A stretch of DNA of 64,000 nt, from positions 1 through 64,000 of the forward strand of contig JAJFJB010000106.1 of the NCBI GenBank assembly GCA_021774435.1. The letters are read 5' to 3'. Under the pieces are notes generated by a model. The model did no database searches. It saw only the letters and a program-made list of their open reading frames with translations, and was not told the DNA's origin. Source of the stretch: Alphaproteobacteria bacterium. Lineage in GTDB: Bacteria > Pseudomonadota > Alphaproteobacteria > UBA8366 > GCA-2717185. Shown one piece after another: positions 28,064 to 37,439 of this stretch (position 1 is the first letter of the stretch; every line of letters starts with the position of its first letter). A program made the translations under genes and the position numbers.

Positions 28064-28080
28064 GTTCAATAATATTGAAC
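28064..28080. promoter_or_regulatory. Palindromic operator candidate between LLM and IclR genes
   Basis: GTTCAATAATATTGAAC (8-bp arms, 1-nt centre). Confidence 0.55.
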
Positions 28081-28151
28081 TGCATTCATTATACCTGTAT
28101 TGATGGTCTTTATGTCAAATATTCGAGTCGCCGTCTGGGAGATCAAACGCT

Positions 28152-28937
28152 TTGGATGGAAATACACCCAATGAAGGTAAGGGTATCCAGTCGATCGATG
28201 TTGGCTTTCGCCTGATCGGCGCTCTTCTCGAAGCAGGCCGGCCGATGCCCTTGAAAGATCTGGCGGCGGCGGCCGACATGTCGCCGAGTAAGGCACATAA
28301 TTACATTGTCAGTTTCCGGCGCATTCGATTGATGGCGCAAGACGCCGAAACCGGACATTACATGCTGGGCCCGATTGCACTGGATCTCGGCCTGTCTTAT
28401 TTGGCGCGGCGAAGCGGACTGAATGTCGGGGAACGAGCCATTCAGATCATTCGTGAAAATGGCAAGTTGAGCAGCGGCCTTTTCGTGTCCATATGGTCGG
28501 AAAAAGGACCAGTCATTGTCGTTCGTGACGAAGGCGTGTCGGGTGTGCCCTATGACCTTCGGGTTGGGCATCATAGCTCTCCGGTTTACACGGCGACGGG
28601 CCGTACCTTCCTCGCCTACCTGCCGCGCTCGGTTACCGAGCCGATTATTGCTGCGGCGGCGAGCGATACGGTTTCACCTTGGGGCGGTAAGGCACGAGAG
28701 TTGTCGGGTAAGGAGCTTGATGCGGAGCTGGAGAAAATCCGACATGATGGTATCGCCGTTGTAACCGACCTTCGTATTCCGGGCATGACGGGTATTTCCG
28801 CACCGGTTCTTGATCATCGCGGTGGATTGGATGCTGTGGTGACGATGATCGGCGTCACGGGCTCCTTCGATATGAAACCGGACGGTGCCGTTGCGACAGA
28901 ATTGTGCGATGCGATCGCAGCGGCCAAGCGAAGTTAG
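28152..28937 (+). CDS. IclR family transcriptional regulator
   Basis: IQSIDVGFRLIGALLEAGRPMPLKDLAAAADMSPSKAHNYIVSFRR; IclR effector domain; TTG start as in ORF track, start uncertain. Confidence 0.88.
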   Translation: MDGNTPNEGKGIQSIDVGFRLIGALLEAGRPMPLKDLAAAADMSPSKAHNYIVSFRRIRLMAQDAETGHYMLGPIALDLGLSYLARRSGLNVGERAIQIIRENGKLSSGLFVSIWSEKGPVIVVRDEGVSGVPYDLRVGHHSSPVYTATGRTFLAYLPRSVTEPIIAAAASDTVSPWGGKARELSGKELDAELEKIRHDGIAVVTDLRIPGMTGISAPVLDHRGGLDAVVTMIGVTGSFDMKPDGAVATELCDAIAAAKRS

Positions 28938-28946
28938 CGAACGCCT

Positions 28947-30275
28947 CTATTCCGCCGCATGACGGGGTTGCCCGCTCGATGCCAGTGCCGATGCGAATAT
29001 CTCGACGAACTCGTCGATTTCGGACTCACCCATCGCGGTAGAGAGAGCACACATGCCCGTTTCCGCCATCAAGATGCCATTTGCATACATATAATCGATG
29101 ACGCGGGAGAGGGCGGTCGCCTGCGCTTCTGTCGCACGGGCCGATCGATAATCGATGAGCGGGACGCTGGTCATATGAATGCGCAACAGCGAGCCGTCGC
29201 CGGTGACTTGCCCGTCGATCCCGGCATTGGCAAAGGCTTGGGCGACGCCCGCTCGCGCGCGGGCGCCCAAGGCGTTCAGGCGCTCGAATTCTTCCGGCGT
29301 CAGCAATTCCATCGCCGCCGTCCCGGCGACCATGCTGATCGGATTTGCATTGAAGGTCCCGCCATGCGGCGCCAGCGGCTTACCCTGACGAGGATCAAAG
29401 ACCGCCATGACATCGGCGCTGCCCGCGACCGCCCCAATCGGGAAGCCCCCGCCGATAATTTTTGCGATGGAAGTTAGATCCGGCGTTACGCCGAGCGCGC
29501 CTTGTGCTCCGGAATAATCTAAGCGAAAGCTGATGACCTCGTCGAAGACCAGCAGCATACCGGTTTCGCTGGTCACACGGCGCAGCATCTCAAGATATTC
29601 CGTCGTCGCGGGTATCAGGCCGGCACGGTTCGGCATCGGGTCGATCAATACGCAGGCAAGCTCGTCCGCGTGCGCGCGCAGGATGCGCTCAGCTTCTTCC
29701 GTTCTATTGAAGGGAATGACAATCACGTCGTCGAGTACGCTTTTCGGCGTTCCCGCAGTATAGGCGACTGAATTCGGGTCGGCATTGCCCCAGCTTTCCG
29801 GCCCGGAATCGAGACTGACCTCGGCAAAATCGTAGCTGCCATGATAGGCACCTTCGCATTTCGCGACCTTCGGCCGGCCTGTATGGGCGCGGGCGGCCTT
29901 CAAGGCCATCATGACCGCCTCGGAGCCAGAATTGGTGAACCGGATTCGCTCAAATCCCGGGACGCGGCTGCAGAGGAGTTCGGCCAGGACGATTTCACTT
30001 TCCGTCGGCATGGCAAAACAGGTGCCGAGTTCCAGTTGTTGGCGGACCGCTTTTGCCACGACCGGATTGGCATGGCCGTGGATCATCGAGGTGTAGTTGT
30101 TGAGAAAGTCGAGATACACATTGCCATCGGCATCTGTAATTCGGCAGCCCGCCCCGGATACCGCATAAACAGGGTGCGGCGCGTGCCAGACAGTGGTTCT
30201 CGTATTGCCCCCGGGCATGACATCTAGGGCGCGGTTGAATAGTGTTTGGGACTGCGTGGTGCTGGAAGAGCTCAT
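28947..30275 (-). CDS. Class III aminotransferase, glutamate-1-semialdehyde aminomutase-like
   Basis: RALDVMPGGNTRTTVW; FTNSGSEAVMMALKAARAHTGRPKVAKCEGAYHG; LLVFDEVISFR; IAKIIGGGFPIGA. Confidence 0.9.
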   Translation of the reverse strand: MSSSSTTQSQTLFNRALDVMPGGNTRTTVWHAPHPVYAVSGAGCRITDADGNVYLDFLNNYTSMIHGHANPVVAKAVRQQLELGTCFAMPTESEIVLAELLCSRVPGFERIRFTNSGSEAVMMALKAARAHTGRPKVAKCEGAYHGSYDFAEVSLDSGPESWGNADPNSVAYTAGTPKSVLDDVIVIPFNRTEEAERILRAHADELACVLIDPMPNRAGLIPATTEYLEMLRRVTSETGMLLVFDEVISFRLDYSGAQGALGVTPDLTSIAKIIGGGFPIGAVAGSADVMAVFDPRQGKPLAPHGGTFNANPISMVAGTAAMELLTPEEFERLNALGARARAGVAQAFANAGIDGQVTGDGSLLRIHMTSVPLIDYRSARATEAQATALSRVIDYMYANGILMAETGMCALSTAMGESEIDEFVEIFASALASSGQPRHAAE

Positions 30276-30391
30276 GGCGGTGCCTCTTGATCCTCGTATC
30301 GAAAGTTGACGACGCTCACCAAGCTGCTGGCGGACGACGGCGCGCAATTGGTAGAGTACGCCTGAACTGGAAATCAGGACAAGGGTGGGTG

Positions 30392-32119
30392 ATGAGCGAC
30401 GACGCCAAAGGAATGCGCAAGGATTTGACGAGTTACGGCGACGCCGGCTTCTCACTCTATCTCCGCAAGGCTTTCATCAAGGCAATGGGATATAGCGATG
30501 ATGCCCTGGATCGCCCGATTGTCGGCATCGCGAACACGTTTAGCGGCTATAATGCATGCCACCGCAATGCGCCGGAACTGGTCGAGGCAATCAAGCGTGG
30601 CGTGATGTTGAAGGGGGGGCTGCCGGTCGAATTCCCAACCATTTCAGTCCATGAATCCTTTTCCCATCCGACTTCAATGTTCCTGCGCAATTTGATGGCG
30701 ATGGACACGGAAGAGATGATCCGCGCTCAGCCGATGGATTCGGTCGTCATGATAGGCGGCTGCGACAAGACGGTGCCCGCGCAGTTGATGGCCGCCGCGA
30801 GCGCAAATGTCCCGGCGATCTCTGTTGTGACCGGTCCGATGATGACCGGCAGTCATAAGGGGGAGCGGCTTGGTGCCTGCACGGATTGCCGCCGCTACTG
30901 GGGCATGTTCCGGGCCGGTGAAATCGACGCGCAAGAAATTGACGAGGTCGGCGGCAAGCTGGCACCGACGGCGGGCACCTGCATGGTCATGGGCACGGCC
31001 AGCACGATGGCGTGCATGACCGAGGCACTAGGCATGATGATGCCTGGCGGTGCGGCAATTCCGGCGGTTGCGGCAGACCGGTTGCGCCATGCCGAAGCGG
31101 CTGGGGCGCGGGCTGTCGCTATGGCTTCGGACGGGCCGACGCCGGCGCAGATTATGACGCCGGAAGCATTCGCGAATGCCTTTCGAGTGCTGCTTGCAAT
31201 TGGCGGATCGACAAATGGTCTGGTGCATATGACGGCGGTTGCCGGGCGGATGGGTATCAAAGTCGATCTCGAAGCGCTTGATCGCATGGGCGAAGAAACG
31301 CCGGTGTTGGTCGATCTCAAACCGTCGGGCCAGCACTACATGCAGGATTTGCAGAATGCTGGTGGGCTGGTCACGGTATTGCGCGAGTTGAAGCCGCTCC
31401 TCAATCTTGACTGCCTGACCGTGACGGGGCGGACCTTGGGCGAAGAACTCGATGCGGCACCGCCATCCTGGCCGCAGGATGTCGTGCGACCCCTGAGCGA
31501 TCCGCTATATCCGCAAGGCGGCATCGCCGTGCTGCGCGGTAATTTGGCACCGGGCGGTGCTATTGTTAAGCAGTCTGCCGCGTCCGAGAACCTCATGACG
31601 CACACCGGACGCGCGGTGGTCTTTGAAAACCAGGAGGATCTAGCCAACCGTATCGACGATCCCGATCTGGATGTCGGTCCGGACGATATCCTTGTGATGC
31701 AGAATGCGGGACCGATCGGGGCACCGGGCATGCCGGAATCGGGCTATCTGCCGATCCCCAAAAAGCTGGCGGAAGCGGGCGTGAAGGACATGCTCCGTAT
31801 GTCGGATGCGCGCATGAGCGGCACGGCCTTTGGCTCCATCGTGCTACATATTACGCCGGAGTCCGCGATTGGCGGTCCCCTGGGACTCGTCCGAACGGGG
31901 GATTCAATCAAGCTCGACGTGCCGAACCGGCGCCTTGATCTCCTGGTCGACGATGACGAACTCGAGCGCCGCCGCGCGGCCTGGACTCCGCCGGAGCCGC
32001 ACGAGGGATCCGACCGTGGTTATTTGAAGCTGTATCTCGATCACGTCCAGCAGGCGGACGAAGGGGTCGATTTCGACTTTCTGGCGAAAACCTCGGATGG
32101 CCGCAAGACGCCGGTCTAG
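30392..32119 (+). CDS. IlvD/Edd family dehydratase (dihydroxy-acid or sugar-acid dehydratase)
   Basis: GIANTFSGYNACHRNAPELVEAIKRGV; GGCDKTVPAQLMAAASANVPAI; GTCMVMGTASTMACMTEALG; LLAIGGSTNG; DARMSGTAFG. Confidence 0.93.
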   Translation: MSDDAKGMRKDLTSYGDAGFSLYLRKAFIKAMGYSDDALDRPIVGIANTFSGYNACHRNAPELVEAIKRGVMLKGGLPVEFPTISVHESFSHPTSMFLRNLMAMDTEEMIRAQPMDSVVMIGGCDKTVPAQLMAAASANVPAISVVTGPMMTGSHKGERLGACTDCRRYWGMFRAGEIDAQEIDEVGGKLAPTAGTCMVMGTASTMACMTEALGMMMPGGAAIPAVAADRLRHAEAAGARAVAMASDGPTPAQIMTPEAFANAFRVLLAIGGSTNGLVHMTAVAGRMGIKVDLEALDRMGEETPVLVDLKPSGQHYMQDLQNAGGLVTVLRELKPLLNLDCLTVTGRTLGEELDAAPPSWPQDVVRPLSDPLYPQGGIAVLRGNLAPGGAIVKQSAASENLMTHTGRAVVFENQEDLANRIDDPDLDVGPDDILVMQNAGPIGAPGMPESGYLPIPKKLAEAGVKDMLRMSDARMSGTAFGSIVLHITPESAIGGPLGLVRTGDSIKLDVPNRRLDLLVDDDELERRRAAWTPPEPHEGSDRGYLKLYLDHVQQADEGVDFDFLAKTSDGRKTPV

Positions 32120-32161
32120 CGATCTCGGGATATTATTTGAAGATCATGCTGAGATATAGTG

Positions 32162-32893
32162 TTACCGGCACTTGAATACGATAGCTTGGCCTGTCGGAAG
32201 AACGAGCGGATGCTCCGGCTTGTCAGCAAAAAATAAATCCACGGCCTTCCTTGCGCCGGGGCAGGACGTAAAACCATAATCGTCAAATACGATAAAGGCT
32301 CCAGGCACCAGGCGGGGATAAATGAATTCGCAACAATCCAGGATGGATTGAAAAATATCAACGTCAACATGCGCGAATGCGATCCGGTGATCTTCCAAGC
32401 CAGAAAATGTGTCCGGGATAAGTCCTGGATGCAACTTTGCGGCATGAGGCGCAATCTTTCCGAGGCGCTCACTTAACGCATCGGCGGAGCAGTCTGCGAA
32501 ATCTCCGTTCACATGATAATCAAGGTCCTTATTCGTTTGCGGCATACCTTCGAACGTGTCGAAAAGGTGTAATTGAATGCCTAAATTCTTAGGGTGCTCG
32601 GCAAGTAATCGGGAAAGCATCATCGCCGTACCGCCCCGATAAACCCCACATTCGTACCATTGGCCGTCTAACCCCGCCGCTTGAGCGGCAAGCGTAAAAA
32701 GAACGTGGCAGCGGTCCGCTGAAACAAGCGTATAAGGCTGAATTTCCAGATAACGCGCATGAAAGGACCCAAATCCAAGCCATGGGGAAAAAATGGAAAT
32801 CTCGCCAGTATTATAGGGGCGATAAAATTCCTTATCCGGAATTTGGTCTTCCGTCAGCCTGGCTGGCCAATGGATGTTGAAGCCCCACTCCAT
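32162..32893 (-). CDS. TylF-like class I methyltransferase
   Basis: GQWYECGVYRGGTAMMLSRLL; LHLFDTFEGMP; IAFAHVDVDIFQSILDCCEFIYPRLVPGAFIVFDDYG. Confidence 0.85.
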   Translation of the reverse strand: MEWGFNIHWPARLTEDQIPDKEFYRPYNTGEISIFSPWLGFGSFHARYLEIQPYTLVSADRCHVLFTLAAQAAGLDGQWYECGVYRGGTAMMLSRLLAEHPKNLGIQLHLFDTFEGMPQTNKDLDYHVNGDFADCSADALSERLGKIAPHAAKLHPGLIPDTFSGLEDHRIAFAHVDVDIFQSILDCCEFIYPRLVPGAFIVFDDYGFTSCPGARKAVDLFFADKPEHPLVLPTGQAIVFKCR

Positions 32894-33129
32894 TGCAGTC
32901 CCTAAGAGTTTAACGAAATTGGCTGATCGAAGAAATTCACTGATCTTGTTCAGCTTACAACTTAATAAATAAATATCTGAAAGATAATAAATTAATTCGG
33001 GCTGCTCAATAAACCGCTAGAGTAGACTATTCGTATTTGCTGAAACTGAGGAATAGTCTGGGTGCTGTCAGATAACGAGGATCATGCCAGTATAGAACGC
33101 GGTGACCCAATTGGTGAGGATCCCTATCA

Positions 33130-34275
33130 GTGAACGCGCCAAGTGATCTTTTTAGTCCCGCCCATTATGCACGGGTTCGCGAGCCGGCCGCGCGGGCGAC
33201 ACCGTTGCCGAACTGGTGTTACACGTCGCCTGAATTCTATCGCCGCGAAGTCGAACGGATCTTCATGAAGGTCTGGAATTATGTTGGCCATGCAAGCCAG
33301 ATTCCCAATCCAGGCGACTATTTCACGATTGAGATCACCGGTGCGCCGGTGATCGTCATTCGCGGCGACGATGGCGAGGTCCGGGCTTTCCACAATTCCT
33401 GTCGGCACCGCGGGTCGCGGATCGCATGGGACGAAGGGAACTGCAAGAACCTGACCTGCCCCTATCACAACTGGACCTATGCGCGGGACGGCGCGCTGAT
33501 CGCGACGCCACTGATCGATGAGGATGCCGATTTCAGGCACGCAGATTACCCACTGTTGCCGGTAACCCTGGACCGCTGGGCCGGTTTCCTGTTCGTCAAT
33601 TTCGATCCCGATTGCGCGCCGCTCGCCAACTATTTAGGCGATTTGCCGGTGAACTGTGTCTCCTACGCGCCGGGAGATCTGGTTTGCGCGCGGCGCAAAT
33701 CCTATTCGGTGAATGGGAACTGGAAGCTCTATTTCGAGAATTATAACGACTCGCTGCATATCCCCTTCGTGCATCAGGGCACGCTGGCGAAACAGAAGGT
33801 GAAGGGCCGCGCCCGGTCGACCCATGAAGAAACCAACGGGTCCTACATCACGCATTTCACAAAGCATGAGGGCAGCCGAGGCTTGTTGACGGGCGACACC
33901 GGTTTTCCGCCAATCGAGACGTTAACAGGTCGGTACGAGACGGGCACCTATTACCCCTGCCTCTATCCCACCGTCCTGTTCGGTTGGACCATCGATTGTT
34001 TGTGGATTTTTGAGATTCGTCCGACGGGACCGGAGACAATGGATCTCGTCGCCAGCTCCTTCTTCCCAAAAGACCGGTTTGCGCGGTCAGATTTTGAAGA
34101 TGTGGCGGCACGCTATTATGCCCGTGTCGATACTATTTTACCCGAAGACAATGAGGCGGTGAGCTGGCAGCAGCAGGGGCTGCGTGCGCCGGTCAACGCA
34201 GCTGCCAACTTCACCCATATGGAGACACTCTGCCACGCCTTCGACAATTGGGTGCTCGATCAAGTGCTGGATTAG
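33130..34275 (+). CDS. Rieske aromatic ring-hydroxylating oxygenase, alpha subunit-like
   Basis: Rieske motif CRHRGSRIAWDEGNCKNLTCPYHNWTY; mononuclear iron region FENYNDSLHIPFVH. Confidence 0.92.
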   Translation: MNAPSDLFSPAHYARVREPAARATPLPNWCYTSPEFYRREVERIFMKVWNYVGHASQIPNPGDYFTIEITGAPVIVIRGDDGEVRAFHNSCRHRGSRIAWDEGNCKNLTCPYHNWTYARDGALIATPLIDEDADFRHADYPLLPVTLDRWAGFLFVNFDPDCAPLANYLGDLPVNCVSYAPGDLVCARRKSYSVNGNWKLYFENYNDSLHIPFVHQGTLAKQKVKGRARSTHEETNGSYITHFTKHEGSRGLLTGDTGFPPIETLTGRYETGTYYPCLYPTVLFGWTIDCLWIFEIRPTGPETMDLVASSFFPKDRFARSDFEDVAARYYARVDTILPEDNEAVSWQQQGLRAPVNAAANFTHMETLCHAFDNWVLDQVLD

Positions 34276-34292
34276 CCACGCACTAACTATTT

Positions 34293-34382
34293 CCCCTCAC
34301 CCCATCCCTCTCCCCAAGGAAGCGGGCGCTCAAAGCACGTTTTACATAAACCCTCTCCTCGGGGAGAGGGTAGGGTGAGGGG
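34293..34382. repeat. Interspersed C/G-rich inverted repeat between convergent genes (possible bidirectional terminator)
   Basis: cccctcaccccatccctctcccc ... ggggagagggtagggtgagggg; arms nearly perfect. Confidence 0.8.
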
Positions 34383-34408
34383 ACTTTAATATTCTACAGG
34401 ACGGCATC

Positions 34409-35179
34409 CTAAAACCCGATCTGTGAGCCGCCGTCGATGTTGAGATGCTGGCCGGTGATATAGCTCGCCGTATCCGACATCAGGAAGCAGCACGGTCCGG
34501 CGACTTCGTCCGGTGTAGAGATGCGGCCCAACGGGATACTCGCCATCGTCCGATCGATGAACTTCTCGCTACGGATCACTTCTGTCATGGGCGTTTCGAC
34601 AACGCCGAAGCAGACACTGTTGATGCAGATGCCGTAGCGTGCCCATTCGCGTGCTGCGCTCATCGTGATGCCGAGCACACCGGATTTCGCCGCACCGTAA
34701 TTGATTTGTCCTATCGTACCGCGCCGTCCCGCAATCGACGAGACGTTGACGATGCGTTTCGGGCTCTCGTCGCCCTCTTTGGCGGCGTCGATCATGTGAC
34801 GTCCGACGGCCTGCAGGCAGTGGAACACGCCCGTTAAATTAACATCGATCACCGCTTGCCAGTCGGCGACCGACATCTTGTGGATCATGGCGGTCCGGAT
34901 GATACCTGCATTGTTGAAGAGCCCGTTGATCCGGCCGTGTTTTTCGACAACGGCATTGACCATCTCCTGCACGAAGCCAGGGTCTGCAACGCTGCCCGCG
35001 TGGACGGATGCGCTGCCGCCAATCAAGTCAGCGGTTTCCTGCGCGCCGTCCCCGTTGATATCGACGAGCGCCACCGTCGCGCCAAGCGAGGCAGCCTTTT
35101 GCGCGACGCCGCGGCCGACACCTTGTGCCGCGCCAGTGACGATGATGACGCGGTCTTCGAGGCTCATTGGATTGTCCAT
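34409..35179 (-). CDS. Short-chain dehydrogenase/reductase
   Basis: VIIVTGAAQGVGRGVAQKAASLG; NNAGIIRT; YGAAKSGVLGITMSAAREWARYGICINSVCFG; ITGQHLNIDGG. Confidence 0.93.
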   Translation of the reverse strand: MDNPMSLEDRVIIVTGAAQGVGRGVAQKAASLGATVALVDINGDGAQETADLIGGSASVHAGSVADPGFVQEMVNAVVEKHGRINGLFNNAGIIRTAMIHKMSVADWQAVIDVNLTGVFHCLQAVGRHMIDAAKEGDESPKRIVNVSSIAGRRGTIGQINYGAAKSGVLGITMSAAREWARYGICINSVCFGVVETPMTEVIRSEKFIDRTMASIPLGRISTPDEVAGPCCFLMSDTASYITGQHLNIDGGSQIGF

Positions 35180-35266
35180 GGTAAGAGTCCTTATTCTCTT
35201 GCTGATAATTCGGTTGCGCACCCTATGATGCCGTTGCCTGTCGAATCAATCTTTCGGATTAAGCTC

Positions 35267-36214
35267 ATGCCCATTCATCCGCAATGCCAAGCCATTCTCG
35301 ACGCCGCCGCCAATGCTGACGGTCCGACCATCTTCGATACGAGAGACCCGGCGGAAGCGCGCCGTCTCTACAGCGCTTCGACTGAGATCCTGGTACCGTC
35401 GGCACCAAAGCTTCGGTCGGTTGCTGATCAAGTTTTGCCCGGTGTGGATAAGGATGTACCGGTGCGCATCTATACGCCTGATGTAGAGGTTGAGCCGACT
35501 GAATTACCGGTGTTGGTTTTCTTGCATGGTGGAGGCTGGGTGTTCGGTGATCTCGATACGCACGACGGCATGTGCCGGATGCTGGCGCAGGGTGCTGGAT
35601 GCCTGATCGTTTCGGTCGACTACCGGCTCGCGCCGGAACATAAATTTCCCGCGGCTTTGGATGATAGCCTCGCCGTCCTCGACTGGACGGCCGCGAATGC
35701 GGCCAGTATTGGCGGCGACCCGGCGCGGATCGCGATCGGCGGCGACAGTGCGGGCGGGAATATCGCCGCCGCCGTCTGTCAGGTCGCGCGCGACAAGGGC
35801 GGCCCTTCTATCGCCTTTCAGCTTTTGATCTATCCGGCCCTCGATTTTACGGCCGATATGGTTTCGCCGCGCAGCAACGCGGCTGGGTATGGCCTGTCCG
35901 ATATCGCCATCGAATGGATGCGCGACTGTTACCTCACCAACCCCTTCGACTCCGCGGACCCACGTGCCTCGCCGGCGATGGCAAGAGACCTCGCGGGTCT
36001 GCCACCCGCCTTCATCCAGACCGCCGAATTCGACCCGTTGCACGACGAAGGCAAAGCCTATGCCGATGCATTGCGCGCCGCGGGCAACACGGCCATCCAC
36101 ATCAACTATCCCGGCATGATCCACGGTTTCATGCGCATGGGGGCGCTCATCGACGATGCGGCTCTTGGGATCAACGATGCAGTTAAGGCGCTGCAGGGAA
36201 TATTTGAGAAATGA
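35267..36214 (+). CDS. Alpha/beta hydrolase, HSL-type esterase/lipase
   Basis: VFLHGGGWVFGDLDTHDG; GGDSAGGNIAAAV; DPLHDEGKAYADAL; start uncertain (35225 also possible). Confidence 0.9.
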   Translation: MPIHPQCQAILDAAANADGPTIFDTRDPAEARRLYSASTEILVPSAPKLRSVADQVLPGVDKDVPVRIYTPDVEVEPTELPVLVFLHGGGWVFGDLDTHDGMCRMLAQGAGCLIVSVDYRLAPEHKFPAALDDSLAVLDWTAANAASIGGDPARIAIGGDSAGGNIAAAVCQVARDKGGPSIAFQLLIYPALDFTADMVSPRSNAAGYGLSDIAIEWMRDCYLTNPFDSADPRASPAMARDLAGLPPAFIQTAEFDPLHDEGKAYADALRAAGNTAIHINYPGMIHGFMRMGALIDDAALGINDAVKALQGIFEK

Positions 36215-36285
36215 GCGTGGCGATGTGAGCACAATGCATTTGTGCCATGATTGACGATCTAAATTTGTTGGGGAAGGAGCCAACC

Positions 36286-37407
36286 ATGTCCGTTATTTCC
36301 TATGATAATCTTCCCTATCCCGTAAGGGATGATCTGGCAGCGGCCCAAACCCGCTGCTGGGACCATCTTGCGCGTGCGGGAACTTGGTATACCGGAGCCG
36401 AGCGGATTGCGATCGCGGCGGAGGCTCGGAACGCTCGTGATTGTGCCTATTGCCAGGTTCAGAAGGACGCGCTGTCACCGAATGCTCTTGCGGGTGCGCA
36501 TACTAGCCTCGGTGCGTTGCGTGAGGTGGAAATTGACGCCGTTCATCGAATCGCCTCGGATCCGGCAAGGCTCAGCAAAGCCTGGTATGAAGGGCATGCT
36601 GCAGACGGGCTCGAGGGCGAGCCTTATATCGAGCTTGCTAGCATCGTGGCGATGGTGATGATCGTCGATCAGTTCTCCTTCGGGACGGGATGGCAAGATC
36701 ACCCGTTGCCGGAACCGATCGCCGGGACGCCGACCGGGTATCGCTCTCCTGGCGCGAAGGTCGAAGCGGCCTGGGTTCCCATCGTCGAACCGCGGGACAT
36801 GACGGAAAGCGACGGCGATCTCTATCCGAACGGCCGTGTCGGCTATATTCAGCGGGCGCTTTCGGCCGTGCCGGACTCGAAGCGCGCCTATTGGGACCTC
36901 GCCAGTTGCCACTATCTGCAAATGGAAGATATCCCTGATTGGGACACGGACGCCCGCGCGATCTCACGCCCGCAGATCGAATTGATCGCGGGAAGGGTGT
37001 CCGCGCTGCACCAGTGCCTCTACTGAACGACGGCGCATGCCTATATGCTCCGTGAGAGCAATCAAATCAACAACGCCGATTTCGACCTGACAGAATTGAC
37101 CGCCGGTGTCACCGGTGCGGGCGATATCCGTGCTGCCAAATCGCTGGGCGACTTCGCGGAAGCCGTGGTAAAGCGCGACACTGCATCGGTCGCCGAATAT
37201 CGCAATACACTGCTTTCCGAGTTGGGAACTGACGGGTTAGTCGATGCCGCGGCTGTTGCTGCGGCCTTCCACGGTTATGTCCGCCTCGCGGATGCGACCG
37301 GTATCCCTTATGAGCATGCAGGCTTTGGCACCGATACGACGGAATTGCGCACGGCAATTGGAATCGACAAGTTTTATGCGGTAGGGCTAGCGGATCGGGG
37401 TTCGTAA
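36286..37407 (+). CDS. Candidate selenoprotein: two-domain AhpD/carboxymuconolactone decarboxylase-like, in-frame UGA at 37024-37026
   Basis: First domain EARNARDCAYC; second domain ELIAGRVSALHQCLY-U-TTAHAYMLRES (C-x2-U-x3-H). ORFs ending at 37026 and starting at 37045 are in the same frame with no stop other than this TGA up to 37407. AAGGAG SD before ATG 36286. Confidence 0.82.
37030..37060 (+). promoter_or_regulatory. SECIS-like stem-loops downstream of UGA
   Basis: (a) ACGG-c-GCAT-gcctat-ATGC-t-CCGT (37030-37053); (b) TGCTC-cgtga-GAGCA (37046-37060), loop begins 24 nt after UGA with G at position 2; mutually exclusive. Confidence 0.5.
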
Positions 37408-37439
37408 CACTCCACTGGCACTTGAGATCAACGTTCCGC

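Noticed and set aside
34856-35266. N-terminal extension of the esterase ORF (34856-35266)
   Set aside because: Antisense to the SDR gene; esterase homology starts at about MPIHPQCQAILDA.
36286-37026. Reading 36286-37026 and 37045-37407 as two separate genes or a nonsense pseudogene
   Set aside because: The downstream frame is the same, has no other stop, and TGA falls exactly on the CxxC second-Cys position; the 37045 ATG lacks a convincing SD. Selenoprotein explains more, though sequencing error remains possible.
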